Positions 1 to 17,788 of a DNA stretch of 64,000 bases are shown here, in pieces. Location: contig CACVBU010000930.1 in NCBI GenBank assembly GCA_902728285.1, positions 219,620-283,619 of the forward strand, in the 5' to 3' direction. The DNA is from Clytia hemisphaerica (taxonomy: Eukaryota; Cnidaria; Hydrozoa; Leptothecata; Clytiidae). The notes under the pieces are model-generated. The model was given only the letters and a program-made list of their open reading frames with translations, was not told the origin of the DNA and did not search any database. How positions within the stretch are numbered: position 1 is the stretch's first letter; each line of letters begins with the position of its first letter. The position numbers and the translations under genes were made by a program.

Positions 1-727
1 GGCTTTGTGGACTCTATAATACACCCGATTTCTCAGGAAAAATGGAATTAAAATTTTGGATGTTCATATAAAAAAAAGGTGTACTTCACTGGACTGAGCG
101 TCATCAAAAAATATAAAAAAGCAAAGTTCAGCCAGAAGTCGACTTTAGTCTACCTTCCTCCTGGTCTGAAGCACGCATCTCTGACACTAGGTTGTAGGAT
201 GCTTCCAGGATGCTACACGTTTTTTATAAGAACAAACTATATAAGAACAAGTTAAGAACATTTTAAGGCTTTGTTGATTCTAGAACGCTGAATTTCATAG
301 GAAAATGGACAAAAATACCCCAAAAATGGCGAAAATAAGAGCATGTTAAGATCATTTTAAGACTTAAAAATGTTTGGATGCTCTTATAAAAAAACGTGTA
401 TAAAAGAACAAGTGACAATGGAATTAAATAACGGTCACGTTTTCCACCATCATTATTGTTATAAAAAGATTACAAATTAGAGGGTATAAAAATAGTTTTT
501 TGAAAATCGATTATTTTGATATCATTAATTGAACAAGGATATCACAACACTATTGCATCGACGTGCAACAACTGTTTTCCCTTATAAGAATTTAAAAATT
601 TAAAAAAATTTTTCCTTATATTAATTTTTGGCTACTGAGCCAAAATACGGTCAAAATGAGTAGCTTTCTTCACTTTCAAACTACTTCATATTCAATTTAG
701 ACCGAAATTTGCTCTTAGTTTTCATTT
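1..727. other. Gene-free left edge with dispersed repeat
   Basis: No coding signal is visible. Part of this stretch (about 180-345, with repeated motifs such as AAGAACAAGTTAAGAACATT and ATGGACAAAAATAC) recurs in degraded form at about 1797-1925. It is therefore a dispersed repeat of unknown class. The rest is AT-rich and featureless. Confidence 0.4.
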
Positions 728-730
728 TTA

Positions 731-1053
731 AGGCTTGGGGACCCGAGAATTTTTTTTCGCGTTGATGCAATGCAACATACTCTATCCCACCAACACAAGA
801 AAAGAAGTGTGTGTCCCATGGTTTTTTGTCTTTGTTTCATGGGACAAAAGGTGAGGGAAATACCCAGAAGACACGCTGATTTTGTCCCTGGGACAATGGA
901 GCAAAATTGATTCACTTTTATTGAGAAAAATGAAAAATGAAAAATGAAAAAGAAAAATGGGGTGGAGACACAAGAAAGCGTTTCAGGTTGTTGGGATGGA
1001 GCATGTTGCATTGCACCAACGCGAAAAAAATAACTTCTCGTGTCCCCAAGCCT
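731..1053. mobile_element. Harbinger-like MITE, TSD TTA
   Basis: A 323-bp non-autonomous element. Its ends are inverted repeats of about 70 bp that start AGGCTTGGGGAC and share a GCGTTGxTGCAATGCAACAT block. The trinucleotide TTA flanks it on both sides (728-730 and 1054-1056), as expected for PIF/Harbinger-type transposition. The short minus-strand open frames inside have no recognisable protein character and are not counted as genes. Confidence 0.75.
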
Positions 1054-1137
1054 TTAATCTTAGCTTTTTTCAGCCTTATTATTCAATAACTTCTCTGTAA
1101 GAATCTAGTTCATTTATTTACTTTCTTGTTCTTACAG

Positions 1138-1220
1138 ATGGCGACAACAACACCACAATGTCAATTCAAAACCACCAGAAATCATCAACATATGCAAATG
1201 ACGTCAATGAAGTCAATTAA
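1138..1220 (+). CDS. Possible last exon of an upstream gene
   Basis: A pyrimidine-rich acceptor (TTCTTGTTCTTACAG) precedes 83 bases that read openly to TAA at 1218-1220. They encode a hydrophilic tail with many Asn, Gln and Ser residues that includes QNHQKSSTYANDVNEVN. This looks like the cytoplasmic or disordered C-terminus of a protein encoded left of the window. No upstream exon is available to confirm phase, so the call rests on the splice acceptor and non-random composition only. Confidence 0.3.
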
Positions 1221-1396
1221 CGTTCAACTTGAATGAATTTTTAAATTGATTGTTAAATTTAATGAATAGTGATTACCGACGCTAATTGAATGCGAAAAAA
1301 TACAAGCTCTTATCTTTGGTGTGTGGTGATGATCTTATGTGGGTTTGTAAGTGCTCCTTTTTTCTTAAAGTTTGTATTGTATAGAGCTTCGCTAAT

Positions 1397-1731
1397 CAGG
1401 GGGGGGGGGTACTAGGGTTGGCGGATGAGGGGTATGTGTGGACGGGACCTCCGAAAACCGACCCTAAGATAGACTGATTTTAGCTGAAAAGTTAACCCTT
1501 AGAGAGACTTCTTTGAAAAATGTTCTTCCATTTTTAAAAAAAGTCCTACCCTTAGAGAGACTTTTTTACAATCAGAACAAATTCTAAAAATTGTGAATTT
1601 TCCGACCCTTATAGAGACTACTTTGAAATTTTCTGATTTTTCCAACCCTTAGAGAGACTTTAAAAGGTGAAAAACCGACCCTTACCGTCCGCACATATAC
1701 CCAGCACCAATTTTTGCTTAAGTACCCCCGG
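1397..1731. mobile_element. Poly-G-ended element, 9-bp TSD
   Basis: A 335-bp element that begins with a run of ten or more G followed by TACTAGGG and ends with TAAGTACCCCC. It is bracketed by a perfect 9-bp direct repeat, TTCGCTAAT (1388-1396 and 1732-1740). Subterminal sequences GTATGTGTGGACGG and its complement near 1685 extend the terminal inverted repeat. The interior is a degenerate series of about five units with the core ACCCTTAGAGAGACT. Related copies or ends are at 2369-2446, 34607-35076, 47703-48047 and 58806-58878. The TSD length would suit a Mutator-like transposase, but none is present. Confidence 0.65.
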
Positions 1732-1740
1732 TTCGCTAAT

Positions 1741-2368
1741 TCAAACTTGTTTTATTCGAATCTTTCTTTTTATTCGAATCTCTTTTTGATTTACACGTTA
1801 TTCTTTGTGAGAACAAACTATTTAAGAACAAGGCTTCAGTGGCCAAAATATTAAGAACAAGTTAAGAACATTTTAAAGCTTTGCAGGCTGCAAAAAAGTT
1901 ACAAAAATGGACAAAAATACTAAGCTTAAAAACTCAAAGATTTTAGATGTTCTAGAATGTTTTGTAGAGCAAATTACATTTTTAGTCCGAATCAGCGAGA
2001 GTCAACTGGGTTGTTTTCACTATTTTCTTTACATTGAGGGGGTTCCACTTTTTCATTCTAGAAACAATTAATTTTTTTACTGTACTTGTGATCATGTTGC
2101 ATAGAAAATACCGAAACGTCAAGAATGAATAAAATTAAATTTTTAGTTTTCACTTTTAGTACGAATAAATTTATCTGGCCCAGCAAGAAATCTTTTTCAA
2201 ATTGTGGATCATTCTGCCGTGATTTGGTTGAAGAACACAATGCCTTTAAATTCGAATATAAATTACCACAAATGGGAGATCAAATCAACTGACCTGAAGT
2301 TACAATTTTTGCAGATTTGTCCCAATAAGGATTGTAAAACTCACAAAAATTTTCTCTTTTTCCTCCTT
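1741..2368. other. No gene; repeat debris
   Basis: Contains the second copy of the left-edge dispersed repeat (1797-1925) and a pair of TATTCGAATCT motifs near 1755-1785. No open frame here looks like protein. Confidence 0.35.
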
Positions 2369-2446
2369 TTTAGTTAAGGGTCTGAGAGTCGAAAGTCGGG
2401 CGGCACACCCCCGGTCGAATCGCAACCCTAGTACCCCCCCGGGTTT
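2369..2446 (-). mobile_element. Solo end of poly-G element family
   Basis: The sequence runs from GTCGAAAGTCGGGCGGCACA to CGCAACCCTAGTACCCCCCC. It matches the reverse complement of the left end at 34607 and a second solo end at 58806-58878. No second terminus was found nearby, so it is a fragment. Confidence 0.5.
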
Positions 2447-2708
2447 TGAATATAAAATTTCTTGAAATGTAAATTTCATGAAAACCTCTTTTGGAAATTT
2501 CTTAGTGAAAGCTTTTACCACCGTTGTACACCAAAGTCCATGAAATGAAATCAGATAACATGAAAATGATATAGAGACGCCCATTTGATAGCGATGGCTC
2601 CATCTTTATGGTCGAAAGTTTTATCATTGCTTTTCTTTATTATGTCTTTATTATTGGGTGGAAGTTTAACCTATGTTCTTTACGTAAACTAATGGTTATC
2701 GATTTTGA

Positions 2709-3004
2709 CCCCCCCCCCTTCTCACAGGCCCACTACGACCCCCCTCCCACTGGGAAAATTGGCCAAAATATCATCCCTAGTGGAAAATTATACTCTAGTT
2801 TTTATCCCCGCTGAAATAATCAAATAAGAAAATCCTCGCTGCAAAATATTGTGCTATTTTTTCTATCCCCGCCGATTTTCTGACCTGAAAACAATGTAAT
2901 TCTAACCCCCAGTTATAAAATGCATGGAAATATCAATCCGCATCGAGATTCAGCCCGTTATTTTTACTGAAGAAAAAATCCATCGGGTCTGTGAGAAAGG
3001 GGTG
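2709..3004 (+). mobile_element. C-ended MITE (CACCCC...CTCACAG family)
   Basis: About 296 bp that starts with a C tract and TTCTCACAGGCCC and ends with GGGTCTGTGAGAAAGGGGTG, an imperfect terminal inverted repeat. The inside carries recurring ATCCC-(A/C)-(G/C)TGG-AAA-type motifs. Copies of the same family lie at 24786-25069 (+) and 34237-34454 (-, truncated), which defines it as dispersed. Confidence 0.6.
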
Positions 3005-4758
3005 TGTTTTGTGAGGCCTGAGTTGAAATCTTTCTTCAAACATCATTATGATTCTTTGTTTTTGTGTGAGTGTTAGCTTTATTTTTCGCGCATTTTTTTT
3101 TTTGTCATTTCTCTGATATCATGAATTGCAATAAAAATGGACAAAAATACACGCCTGACTGCATTATTTCAGCTCTATTTTAACTCTAATTCAGTCCGTC
3201 CTTTAAGAAGGTGTGTGTTCTGTAGTCCAGAACCAACTTTGCAGTCAAGAAACTATACATCAAAATTTTAAGTAACAAAGCAACTACTTGGAGTTAAAAA
3301 TTAAGATTTAGAACAAGAACCAAATATGAAAAATAGATTTTCGTTGCCCCGCCCATTTGTTACCTTGAAAAGAAAAAACTTGGAATCTGGCGGACTGTTT
3401 TACGTTCCACCTAAGTAAAAAAATATTATTGATATTGATCCGGGCCACTTACTCGTGACATCCAGTCTATCAAAAGGCCTTAAGTGGACCAAGGATGTGT
3501 GCTCCGCGAATCTTTGTCAATCAATCGAAAGGGCGAGCACGCATTACCCCATGTGTTTAATGCCCCAAAGATTAAATTTAGGTAGTCATGTGTTTGGAAA
3601 AAAATCTCCGAGTTTATCTTCAGACGCTTGAAGTCTTCCAAATATGACTTTGCCATGACCATTTATCATGACCATTACTTTCTAAAGTACCTTCCAAATA
3701 TGGCCTCTTCGGGACTGGGATATTCCAGTTTTCTTTACACAACAGTAAAATCCTATATCTGGCTCTAGTCCAATAGAACCAGGCACGATGCACTGGGTAC
3801 GGCCGCCGTACAAGATTTTCACAAAAAATCCCGAAATTTTCCTCTTCGTCGGTAAAATCGCTTAAATTTCCTCATTTGCCGTACCATATTTAGACAGCTT
3901 CCGCCATGACTGAGAACTCATTGTGTGTGCTTTTAAGCCCCGAAGCAGTTGTAAATTTACTGGAATGGTGAATTTAGGGGGCAAACATAGACCCTGTTAA
4001 AGCATTGTACCTTATGTTATCAATTTTTAACCAGATATTCAAAATGGTAAATGTGTCTAAAATCATGGCATGGTGTCTTATCAATATAATCGCGTGGTTT
4101 AAAAAAAAAGCGGAAGTTTTTTCCTTTTAAGTTGAAAACGTATCTTGATACAAAATGGTAAAAAACACACCTTGTAACCATATCCATCATTATGAAAGGA
4201 AAATATCCCTTAAATTGTTTCAATAAACCCATCAGATGGGCCTAGATCTTTAACATTGTTAAAAGCTTTCTGTTCTTTATTCCATTAAAAAAAATGGCTG
4301 AAATCAAACTTTTAAATCAGCCATATCATATCACAATTTTTTTTTTTAATTAGCATTTTATGAAAAATATGTAAATGGCGTCTGTTTTGTCTGATATATC
4401 ACCTATATACATGTAAAACTTTTAGGTACATTTTTCCTCCATGAAAATCAATAAGACGTCTCTTCTGATTGGTTCTTTTACAAAAAAACTCATGTGAATT
4501 ACTGGATTTAGAATTTATCTTCTTCTTTTAATTCATGGCAGGCAGAATTTTACTACTGAATCTTTGGAAAATCTTTAAAATCATATTCTTAAAGTGCTTT
4601 GATCTGTCTACTGATAGAAATATGGTCTTTATAAGGGGTAGGTAATGTGTATCATACCCTAAGTAACCTTTTTATTGGTAGTACCCTACCGTTTATAGGC
4701 ACTACACTAGAGGAACTCAGAACATTGAAGAGAGGAAGAGATATGAATGATATTCATG
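3005..4758. other. No gene recognised
   Basis: AT-rich sequence. Short minus-strand frames around 3480-3662 and 4020-4232 have no recognisable motif or splice context. I see no RNA gene or complete mobile element. Confidence 0.35.
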
Positions 4759-4880
4759 ACAGTGTACAAGAAAAAAACAAAATTGAATTACGATAGTACT
4801 TTAGTAAGTAAGTTATCGTCAGCTAAAGATGAAACTTAAAGTACTATCGTAATTCAATTTTGTTTTTTCTTGTACACTGT
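4759..4880. mobile_element. Hairpin MITE, 122 bp
   Basis: A nearly perfect foldback whose arms of about 48 bp start ACAGTGTACAAGAAAAA and contain CAAAATTGAATTACGATAGT. A spacer of about 25 bp separates them. Being almost entirely stem-loop, it is best read as a short MITE. The target-site duplication is not clear. Confidence 0.7.
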
Positions 4881-4941
4881 ATATGAAGTTCTGGTCCTGA
4901 TCATCGAGCACTTTTTGATGGAATCATTGTTCAGTTATTTA

Positions 4942-5081
4942 TATTCATGATGTAATATTTTCTACGGAAGCACTCAAAAAATCCCGGACGTTTGCCACTA
5001 GTTTTATTGTTTAAATTTAAAATTAGTGCCAAATGTCCGGTCTTTTTTGGTGCTTCCGCATAAAACATTACGTCATGAATA
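4942..5081. mobile_element. Hairpin MITE, 140 bp
   Basis: Foldback element with arms starting TATTCATGA(T/C)GTAAT, followed by the complementary pair GGAAGCAC/GTGCTTCC and GGACGTTTG/CAAATGTCC. Arms of about 60 bp are separated by an AT-rich loop. It lies only 60 bp from the unrelated hairpin at 4759-4880. Confidence 0.7.
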
Positions 5082-5808
5082 TCATGATTTCAAGATATTG
5101 CCGAAATGTTCTTTCTTTCTTGTACATGTTTTGATATGGGTATTATTTATCGTCACTCCTTTTTTCACAATGATCCGAATTTTAGTGTATTTGGCTTTCT
5201 TATAAAAATTCAAAAATTAAAGAATGTGATCCGAAATTTTCCCCGGGAAGAGGGGCTGCTGTTCACCCTTTTTACGATCATTCCTTCATGGAGATGACCC
5301 TTTTGTAAACAATTTGTTTCCCATTTCAAGATAATATCTGCCTGTTGTTTAAGTGGTATATAGTCAAAGAACCCAGTGTTATCCAGGGCTCAAAAGCGCG
5401 AAGACCTAGGTGGACTGGCTTTTTTCTATGTGGGGGTGGTTTTTTTAAGAAATGGCAGATCAGACTCCCACTCTGCTTAACGGGATGGAATGCTCAATTT
5501 GCCCAAATATAGGAAAAGTGGATTAAATTTCGTGTGAATTAATTTTCGCGATGTTCGCGAATTTTGGTCATTTTCGCGAAAATTAGTGTTCCCAAAATGT
5601 TTAAGATCCGAATTTTGGCCAAAAACTCTAGGAAAATGAAAGAAATTGGATGAAAAGAGGCTGATTTGCAAAATTTTGTCCACGCGAAAATTTTAGATTC
5701 TCAATTCGCGAAAATAAGTCCACGCAAAAATTAATTGAATTATAAGGTGAAATCTTTAAGAAATTCTATCAATTCGATCTTTTGAAAATTTCTTCCCGCA
5801 ATTCGTTG
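5082..5808. other. No gene; TTCGCGAA-rich stretch
   Basis: Between about 5545 and 5720 the words TTCGCG, CGCGAA and TTTTCGCGAAAA occur repeatedly on both strands, an unusual density for this AT-rich DNA. Nothing coding is evident. Confidence 0.4.
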
Positions 5809-7311
5809 AGTCTGAATCGCAGACCTCTATAGATATGCTTCCTATAAGAGGCTTTTTCGCTAGAGGATGTGCAGAAGCCTAGAAATTAGTTAGAGAAAGG
5901 TTAAAGAATGTTTGAATTGAATGTGAAATCTTTGTGGGAATTGTATTATATGAAATTTAATTTACGTAAAAAGTCTGAAAGTGGCAACTGAAAATATTTA
6001 AATTTCAAATTTGTACAAAATGTCAATACCAGATTTCCAAAAATAATATTTCTACTATGAATGGTAATGCGTCTTACTGTAAAGTATGATATTAGGGTTA
6101 AAAAATGATGGTGGAATGTTATGGGGCTATATCAAAATATATCAAAGAGGGTGCGTGCATCCTATTGTTCTCTGAGAATAACAGCCCAATATAGCTTTTT
6201 CCACAGAGAATCAAACTTCAGATTTTTTCTTGCCAGAAGAATTTTGTTACTTATTTTACCGGGCTGTGATAAGGAGGAAAGTCTAAAATGCAGTTATGAA
6301 TACCATAATAATAGAACCCATGAAAACATTTTTATGAATTTTAGGAAAAAGGAGCAAACCTTTAGACATCAAATTGTCAAGTATCATCATTGTCAAGTTT
6401 CATCTCTGACACAAGAAATAAAGCACGAATTTCACACCGTCCTGCAATGTTTTACTTTTAAGAAAGAAATTTCATCTTGAACAAAAAACGCATTATGCAG
6501 AGCGAAATATGTAATACACGCATTTCCTATTAGCAGATTCATGTAAAAAAATCACGAAAAAACGTCGAGTAAAGCTCTATATTGCACACATAAGTATATT
6601 TTTTTCAAAATGTCCAGAGTATGAGGTAAGGTCTCAGCCAATCAGACATTTACTCGACGTTTTTTCGTGACTTTTTTATATGAATCTACTAATAGGAAAT
6701 TTGTGTAATTCAAAGGTTGTTTAAAGAAACCTGATACGCCCCGCCGTACCTTTCGTACTCACTGGCGTTTACAGTGATGAATATTTTTTTCAAGTCAAGC
6801 TCTCATTTATAGGATTCTAAGTATGTAACTCGTAGTATAGTGTAACTTAGTATTACAATGGACTACAGTACAGAAAAAGACGTGTGTTTTGTTTAAAAAA
6901 TACATGTCCAATCTTTCCCAAATTTTAACCAAAGATGCATCTAACTGAAATCTAATTCGACATGTACTTATAGAATTAGAGCTATTTTACGATTTATGAC
7001 GTCATAATTTGATGACGTCAAAATTCACACTTTTATTGATAATTAATTTTTAGGTTAATATTTAATTACTTTAAAAAATCTAGACACGCCCTAACTCACC
7101 CGAGAAATTTTATCATCTTAATTAAATGTATGTAATTCAAGTTTAACTCTCTGAGTGGGTGTGTTCCTTATAAAAAATATATTCGTGTATTCTTATAGAA
7201 TTTTGTTCCTAAAAAAGTGCCTGCATCTCTAGGCTTCTGATCATCCTCTAGCGAAAAAAGTTTCTTATATATAGAGGAAAAGTATATCTATAGAGGTCTG
7301 CGATTCAGACT
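5809..7311. mobile_element. 1.5-kb element with ~80-bp TIRs
   Basis: Inverted repeats at 5809-5888 and about 7217-7311 begin AGTCTGAATCGCAGACCTCT and continue through TTTTTCGCTAGAGGAT and GAAGCCTAGA. The 1.4 kb between them has no transposase-like frame, so this is a non-autonomous DNA element. It contains a younger 199-bp hairpin MITE (6513-6711) and two TGACGTCA-like sites near 6999-7021. No flanking target duplication could be fixed. Confidence 0.6.
6513..6711. mobile_element. Hairpin MITE nested in 1.5-kb element
   Basis: Arms of about 65 bp with the shared blocks ATTTCCTATTAG and CACGAAAAAACGTCGAGTAAA fold back over a loop of about 75 bp. It sits inside the 5809-7311 element and so inserted after it. 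Confidence 0.65.
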
Positions 7312-14210
<6,899 letters not shown>

Positions 14211-16562
14211 AATCAAATCAGGACTAAAATCATGTTGTCATAAAACTGTTTTGTTACTACCATGTTTTAGTTGGTTTGTTTGATAGATATGGGTGGATCA
14301 GTCAGAGAAATACAGGTTCAACATCCAAAATCGAGAGGAAAAATGAAATTGCTATTTTTACTACATACTAATAAATCAGAACATGACGTAACGTTAGAAA
14401 CTATGGAACTGCTAATAAAATTAATAACACACAATTCTAAAGAATCCAGAGTAGTTATATATACAGCAGAATCTATATTTTATAGCAGAAATTATAATTT
14501 TCCTAAACAAGCTTCTTGTGTTCACAGTTTTCGAATATATGAAGGTCAACGAAATTTATTACAATGTACCGTATGAAGAAGTTGTTAACATTGATCAATC
14601 TAAAGTATGTTACAACAAAGGAGATTTTTTTTAAAATACTAATATTTATTATTTTTGTCTCTCGTTAGTAACCTGTGTAAAATATATTATTTTTGCGAAT
14701 GTTTGGTCCAATGCAAGGTAATCTTGTAAGGATTCTAGAGAGATGAAATCGTTTTTCCCTTAATTTTTCTAAGCAGTAAAAATAAACCAATTCTCTTTTT
14801 GCACGATTACAATTATGTGTTTGGGCCTTTTACCTTCTTAATAATAATCCTCTATATTCTAATATCTAATATTATACTTTTGTTTTCATAATGTTTTATA
14901 TATACCTTGCAATATTCTTTTAGCTACCCATTTTGTAATTATGTTTCAGTTGACAGTGCCAGAAACATTTATACAAAAATGAACGCTAATGGAAGTGTTT
15001 TAAAGGGTATGCTACTTTTTTCAGTCAAGCTAGTACAGTTTCTAATGTCATTTTTGTCTTGTTTACGTGTTATGCTTCTCATGTTTTGTCTCGATTATTC
15101 AGTCATGAAAGTAAGCTCTTTAGCTTGAACAAGTTTTCCCATATTTCAGCGTCCAACGTTCTGTTTATTTAGCAAAAAAATTACTTTTTTTAAATTGTAA
15201 ATTTCATTTGTAGATTTTTTTTGACATAGACAGTATTTTTTTTGTTTACGCTGCTAGCTTCTTATATGATTTATACGCGCTTTGCGATTTTTGACATCCG
15301 TTCGACTTAGTACTTTTTAGTTTTCGATTCAACTTTTTGACTGAATCAGGTAATTGATTGTTTTTTTCAATAATTCTTGATGCCCATCTTTGTACGGAAA
15401 GACCCGTCAAAAACTGATTACCTACAAGCTTTTGGAATATAACCGGTGTTTTTCATTTGTATCCATACAAAAGATAAGGGCTTGAATTTCAAAATATAGT
15501 ACCTTCTCAACCCGGAAAACTAATTAGGGCAAGTTTTGTCAATGATCTGTTCGTAGCATTTATTTTTCAAAGCTACACATGAATGAGCTCGATTCTACCA
15601 TGGATAGCAATGCTTTCTCCTAACGCCATGTCATGGGGGGAGAATACTTTCAGTACCCAATGCACAGGCTGCAAAATTAAAGTCTGAAGACAAAATCACG
15701 CTTTTACTCGAAATTTTTGTATGCTTTTTACATGACATTTATTTCTGATTCATTCGAATTTATTGACACTAATAAAGTTATCAGCTGTAAGTTGTAAAGC
15801 AAGTAATATGGGAATAAAATCACGTGAACTTTTTCGAGTAATCACATGTTTTGGCTGCATTGATATGATTTTGCAACCCGTGTATTTAACTTTTCCTTAT
15901 GCTCTTCATAAGTTTAACTTTTGTCATTCTAATTTTTGCTGCTAACTTTTGTTGCTTTAAGATACGTCGTTGAATCGTACAATATGTTTATGCTTCAACT
16001 TCATTATCATTATTACTACTACTAGTTTTTAGAAAGAAATATTTTGGTTTTTATAGATATACAAGAAACGTGATACAAAAATCACACATAGTTTATTCTT
16101 ATTTTGTTGTTGTCAACTTGACCCCTTTTTCTATTTTTGCCTCGATTTCGAAATCACAAGATTTACACTTTTGAATTAAATTTACCGATCATTACTTATT
16201 TGAAGTAGTAAACACTCTTAAGATACTTGATTTGTTTTTCAAAACACACACACAAAATATCCTTTGAGGTTTGATTGACGTTTGACACTTAGAACGTGGT
16301 CACTAAAATATACAAATTTTGACAGTCATTATTTGAGGTTTTGTTTTGTATAGAGAGTTCCGGCTTCTTATGAGGTCACTTGATTTCCTTTGTTGAATTG
16401 AAATGTCGCATTGTCTTTGAAAATACCGTCCTTTCTCTACTTCAACCGACACAATTTCAAGGGCCCTGCAAAATAATACTTTTAATAAAAGATTTGAGAA
16501 TAGTATGCTTAAAGTTCTGATTCGTTGTGTTGAGTGGGCATTGTTCAGCAGGAAAGCACCCA
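14211..16562 (+). other. Smad 3' UTR and intergenic AT-rich DNA
   Basis: Follows the Smad stop codon. Candidate polyadenylation signals AATAAA are at 14781-14786 and 15771-15776. A 101-codon open frame at 14271-14576 lies here; it has no recognisable motif or splice context and is treated as untranslated sequence. Nothing else is coding. Confidence 0.45.
14781..14786 (+). terminator. Candidate poly(A) signal for Smad
   Basis: AATAAA about 570 bases after the Smad stop codon, the first canonical hexamer downstream on this strand. Confidence 0.4.
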
Positions 16563-17098
16563 CGCGATTAATTACCCTATCTATTTCATCATAAAAGCTG
16601 TTGGGGCGATATGGGCGGAGAAAAAACGAAACGCCGTAACAAATTTTCTGTTGCCACCGTCACGATGATATAGCACTCGTAGTCGTAAACTGGAAGCAGA
16701 AACGAGAGCGGGAAAGAAATGCTTTATCCTGTATCGACAAAAACAGGACTTTTTCCTATCTTATTGACCCTGCCCTCTCCCATACATTGTTTGATGTTTT
16801 ACTGGTATTTTTAAAAATTTAATAACAAGTCCGCCCGAAGTACAAACGAAGCGTACATTACGCGCCTAAACTTATGACCGGTAATCCTAACTTTATCTGG
16901 TACCAGATGTGGAAATATGCTACGACACGCTTTGCTCTGAAGGTCGGGCATATTTTATATTTGGCCGCCCCTTTAGAGCTTTAGGGTGGGCGGCCGCCCA
17001 ATACGCCATCGGAATATCAGATAAATCCTAACCGGTTTCACTTTCGATTTTTCAAAATCAAAACACAACAGGGCGGCACAAGCTCTGATAAAGTCAAA
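16563..17098 (+). promoter_or_regulatory. Upstream region of the phosphatase copy
   Basis: Locally richer in CpG than the neighbouring DNA. The start codon sits in AAAATGGCGGC, which fits the YY1-type initiator found at many animal housekeeping starts. A stretch at about 16898-16951 (TATCTGGTACCAGATGTGG...CTCTGAAGGTCGGG) recurs in modified form at 48178-48235. Confidence 0.3.
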
Positions 17099-17591
17099 AT
17101 GGCGGCTGACAAATCTTCAAAATCTGTACTTTTTGTGTGTTTGGGCAACATCTGTCGCTCTCCTATGGCTGAAGGCATCTTCAAGCACCTTGTTAAAGAC
17201 CGATCTGATACTTCAGATTGGTTGATTGAAAGTTGTGGGACTGCACGTTATCATGTTGGTGAGCAACCTGATGATCGAACACTCTCCACTTTAGAAAAAC
17301 ATGGCATCAAAAACTTTAGAAGTACTGTACGCCAACTTGCAAAGGATGACTTTTCAAGATTTCAATGGATTTTTGTATTTGACGATGAGAATAAAAGGAA
17401 TGTTGATCATAAAAAGCCAGCCTCATCAGACAGCAACATAAACATGATTCGTAGATATGATACCGAAAAAGATGGCTGGTCGTATCCCACCAGTTACAGA
17501 CCCTTATTATCATGATGATAGCTATTTTCAAATGTGCTATGACCAGTGTCATAGAAGTTTGGTTCATTTTTTGAAAACAGAATATCCCTAG
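17099..17591 (+). pseudogene. Low-MW tyrosine phosphatase, intronless, one frameshift
   Basis: Homologue of the cytosolic low-molecular-weight protein tyrosine phosphatases (ACP1 family), which remove phosphate from phosphotyrosine through a Cys thiol intermediate. The N-terminus has the P-loop CLGNICRS followed by PMAEGIF and the conserved SCGT region. From ATG 17099 the frame stays open to a stop at 17513-17515. The conserved C-terminus with the catalytic-Asp motif DPYY continues in the next frame (about 17481-17591, TAG), so one extra base lies between about 17474 and 17480. With the shift ignored, length (~163 residues) is near the family's ~158. The family is normally multi-exon in animals; here there is no intron. 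No poly(A) tract follows. Either a retrocopy that has lost function or a live gene with an assembly error. Confidence 0.85.
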
Positions 17592-17685
17592 TCAGTGTGT
17601 TGATGTATTAGACTTAATTTTTCATATTTTTTGTAGTTTTTGTATTTTTATAGTATGATTATGGATATATTTTAGCTTGCAATAG

Positions 17686-17782
17686 CACGACCCACGGCAT
17701 GGCCCGAACATGGCCCACTTTTTTGTGGCCCGAGCATGGTCCGAACAGGCCCGAACATGTTCGGGCCATGCCGTGGGTCGTG
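17686..17782. mobile_element. 97-bp MITE, TSD CAATAG
   Basis: Inverted ends of 27 bp begin CACGACCCACGGCATGGCCC. A perfect CAATAG lies on both sides (17680-17685 and 17783-17788). It sits in the presumed 3' UTR of the phosphatase copy, before an ATTAAA signal at 17802-17807. Repeated GGCCCGA(A/G)CATGG words fill the centre. Confidence 0.8.
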
Positions 17783-17788
17783 CAATAG

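Noticed and set aside
715-1011. 98-codon minus-strand frame
   Set aside because: Falls almost entirely inside the Harbinger-like MITE at 731-1053; Phe-rich from AAAAATG repeats.
6121-6480. 119-codon frame
   Set aside because: Within the 1.5-kb TIR element; no similarity to transposases that I can recognise and no conserved motif.
14271-14576. 101-codon open frame after the Smad stop
   Set aside because: It begins in another frame within the Smad 3' UTR, has no motif, splice sites or recognisable similarity, and AT-rich untranslated DNA yields frames of this size.
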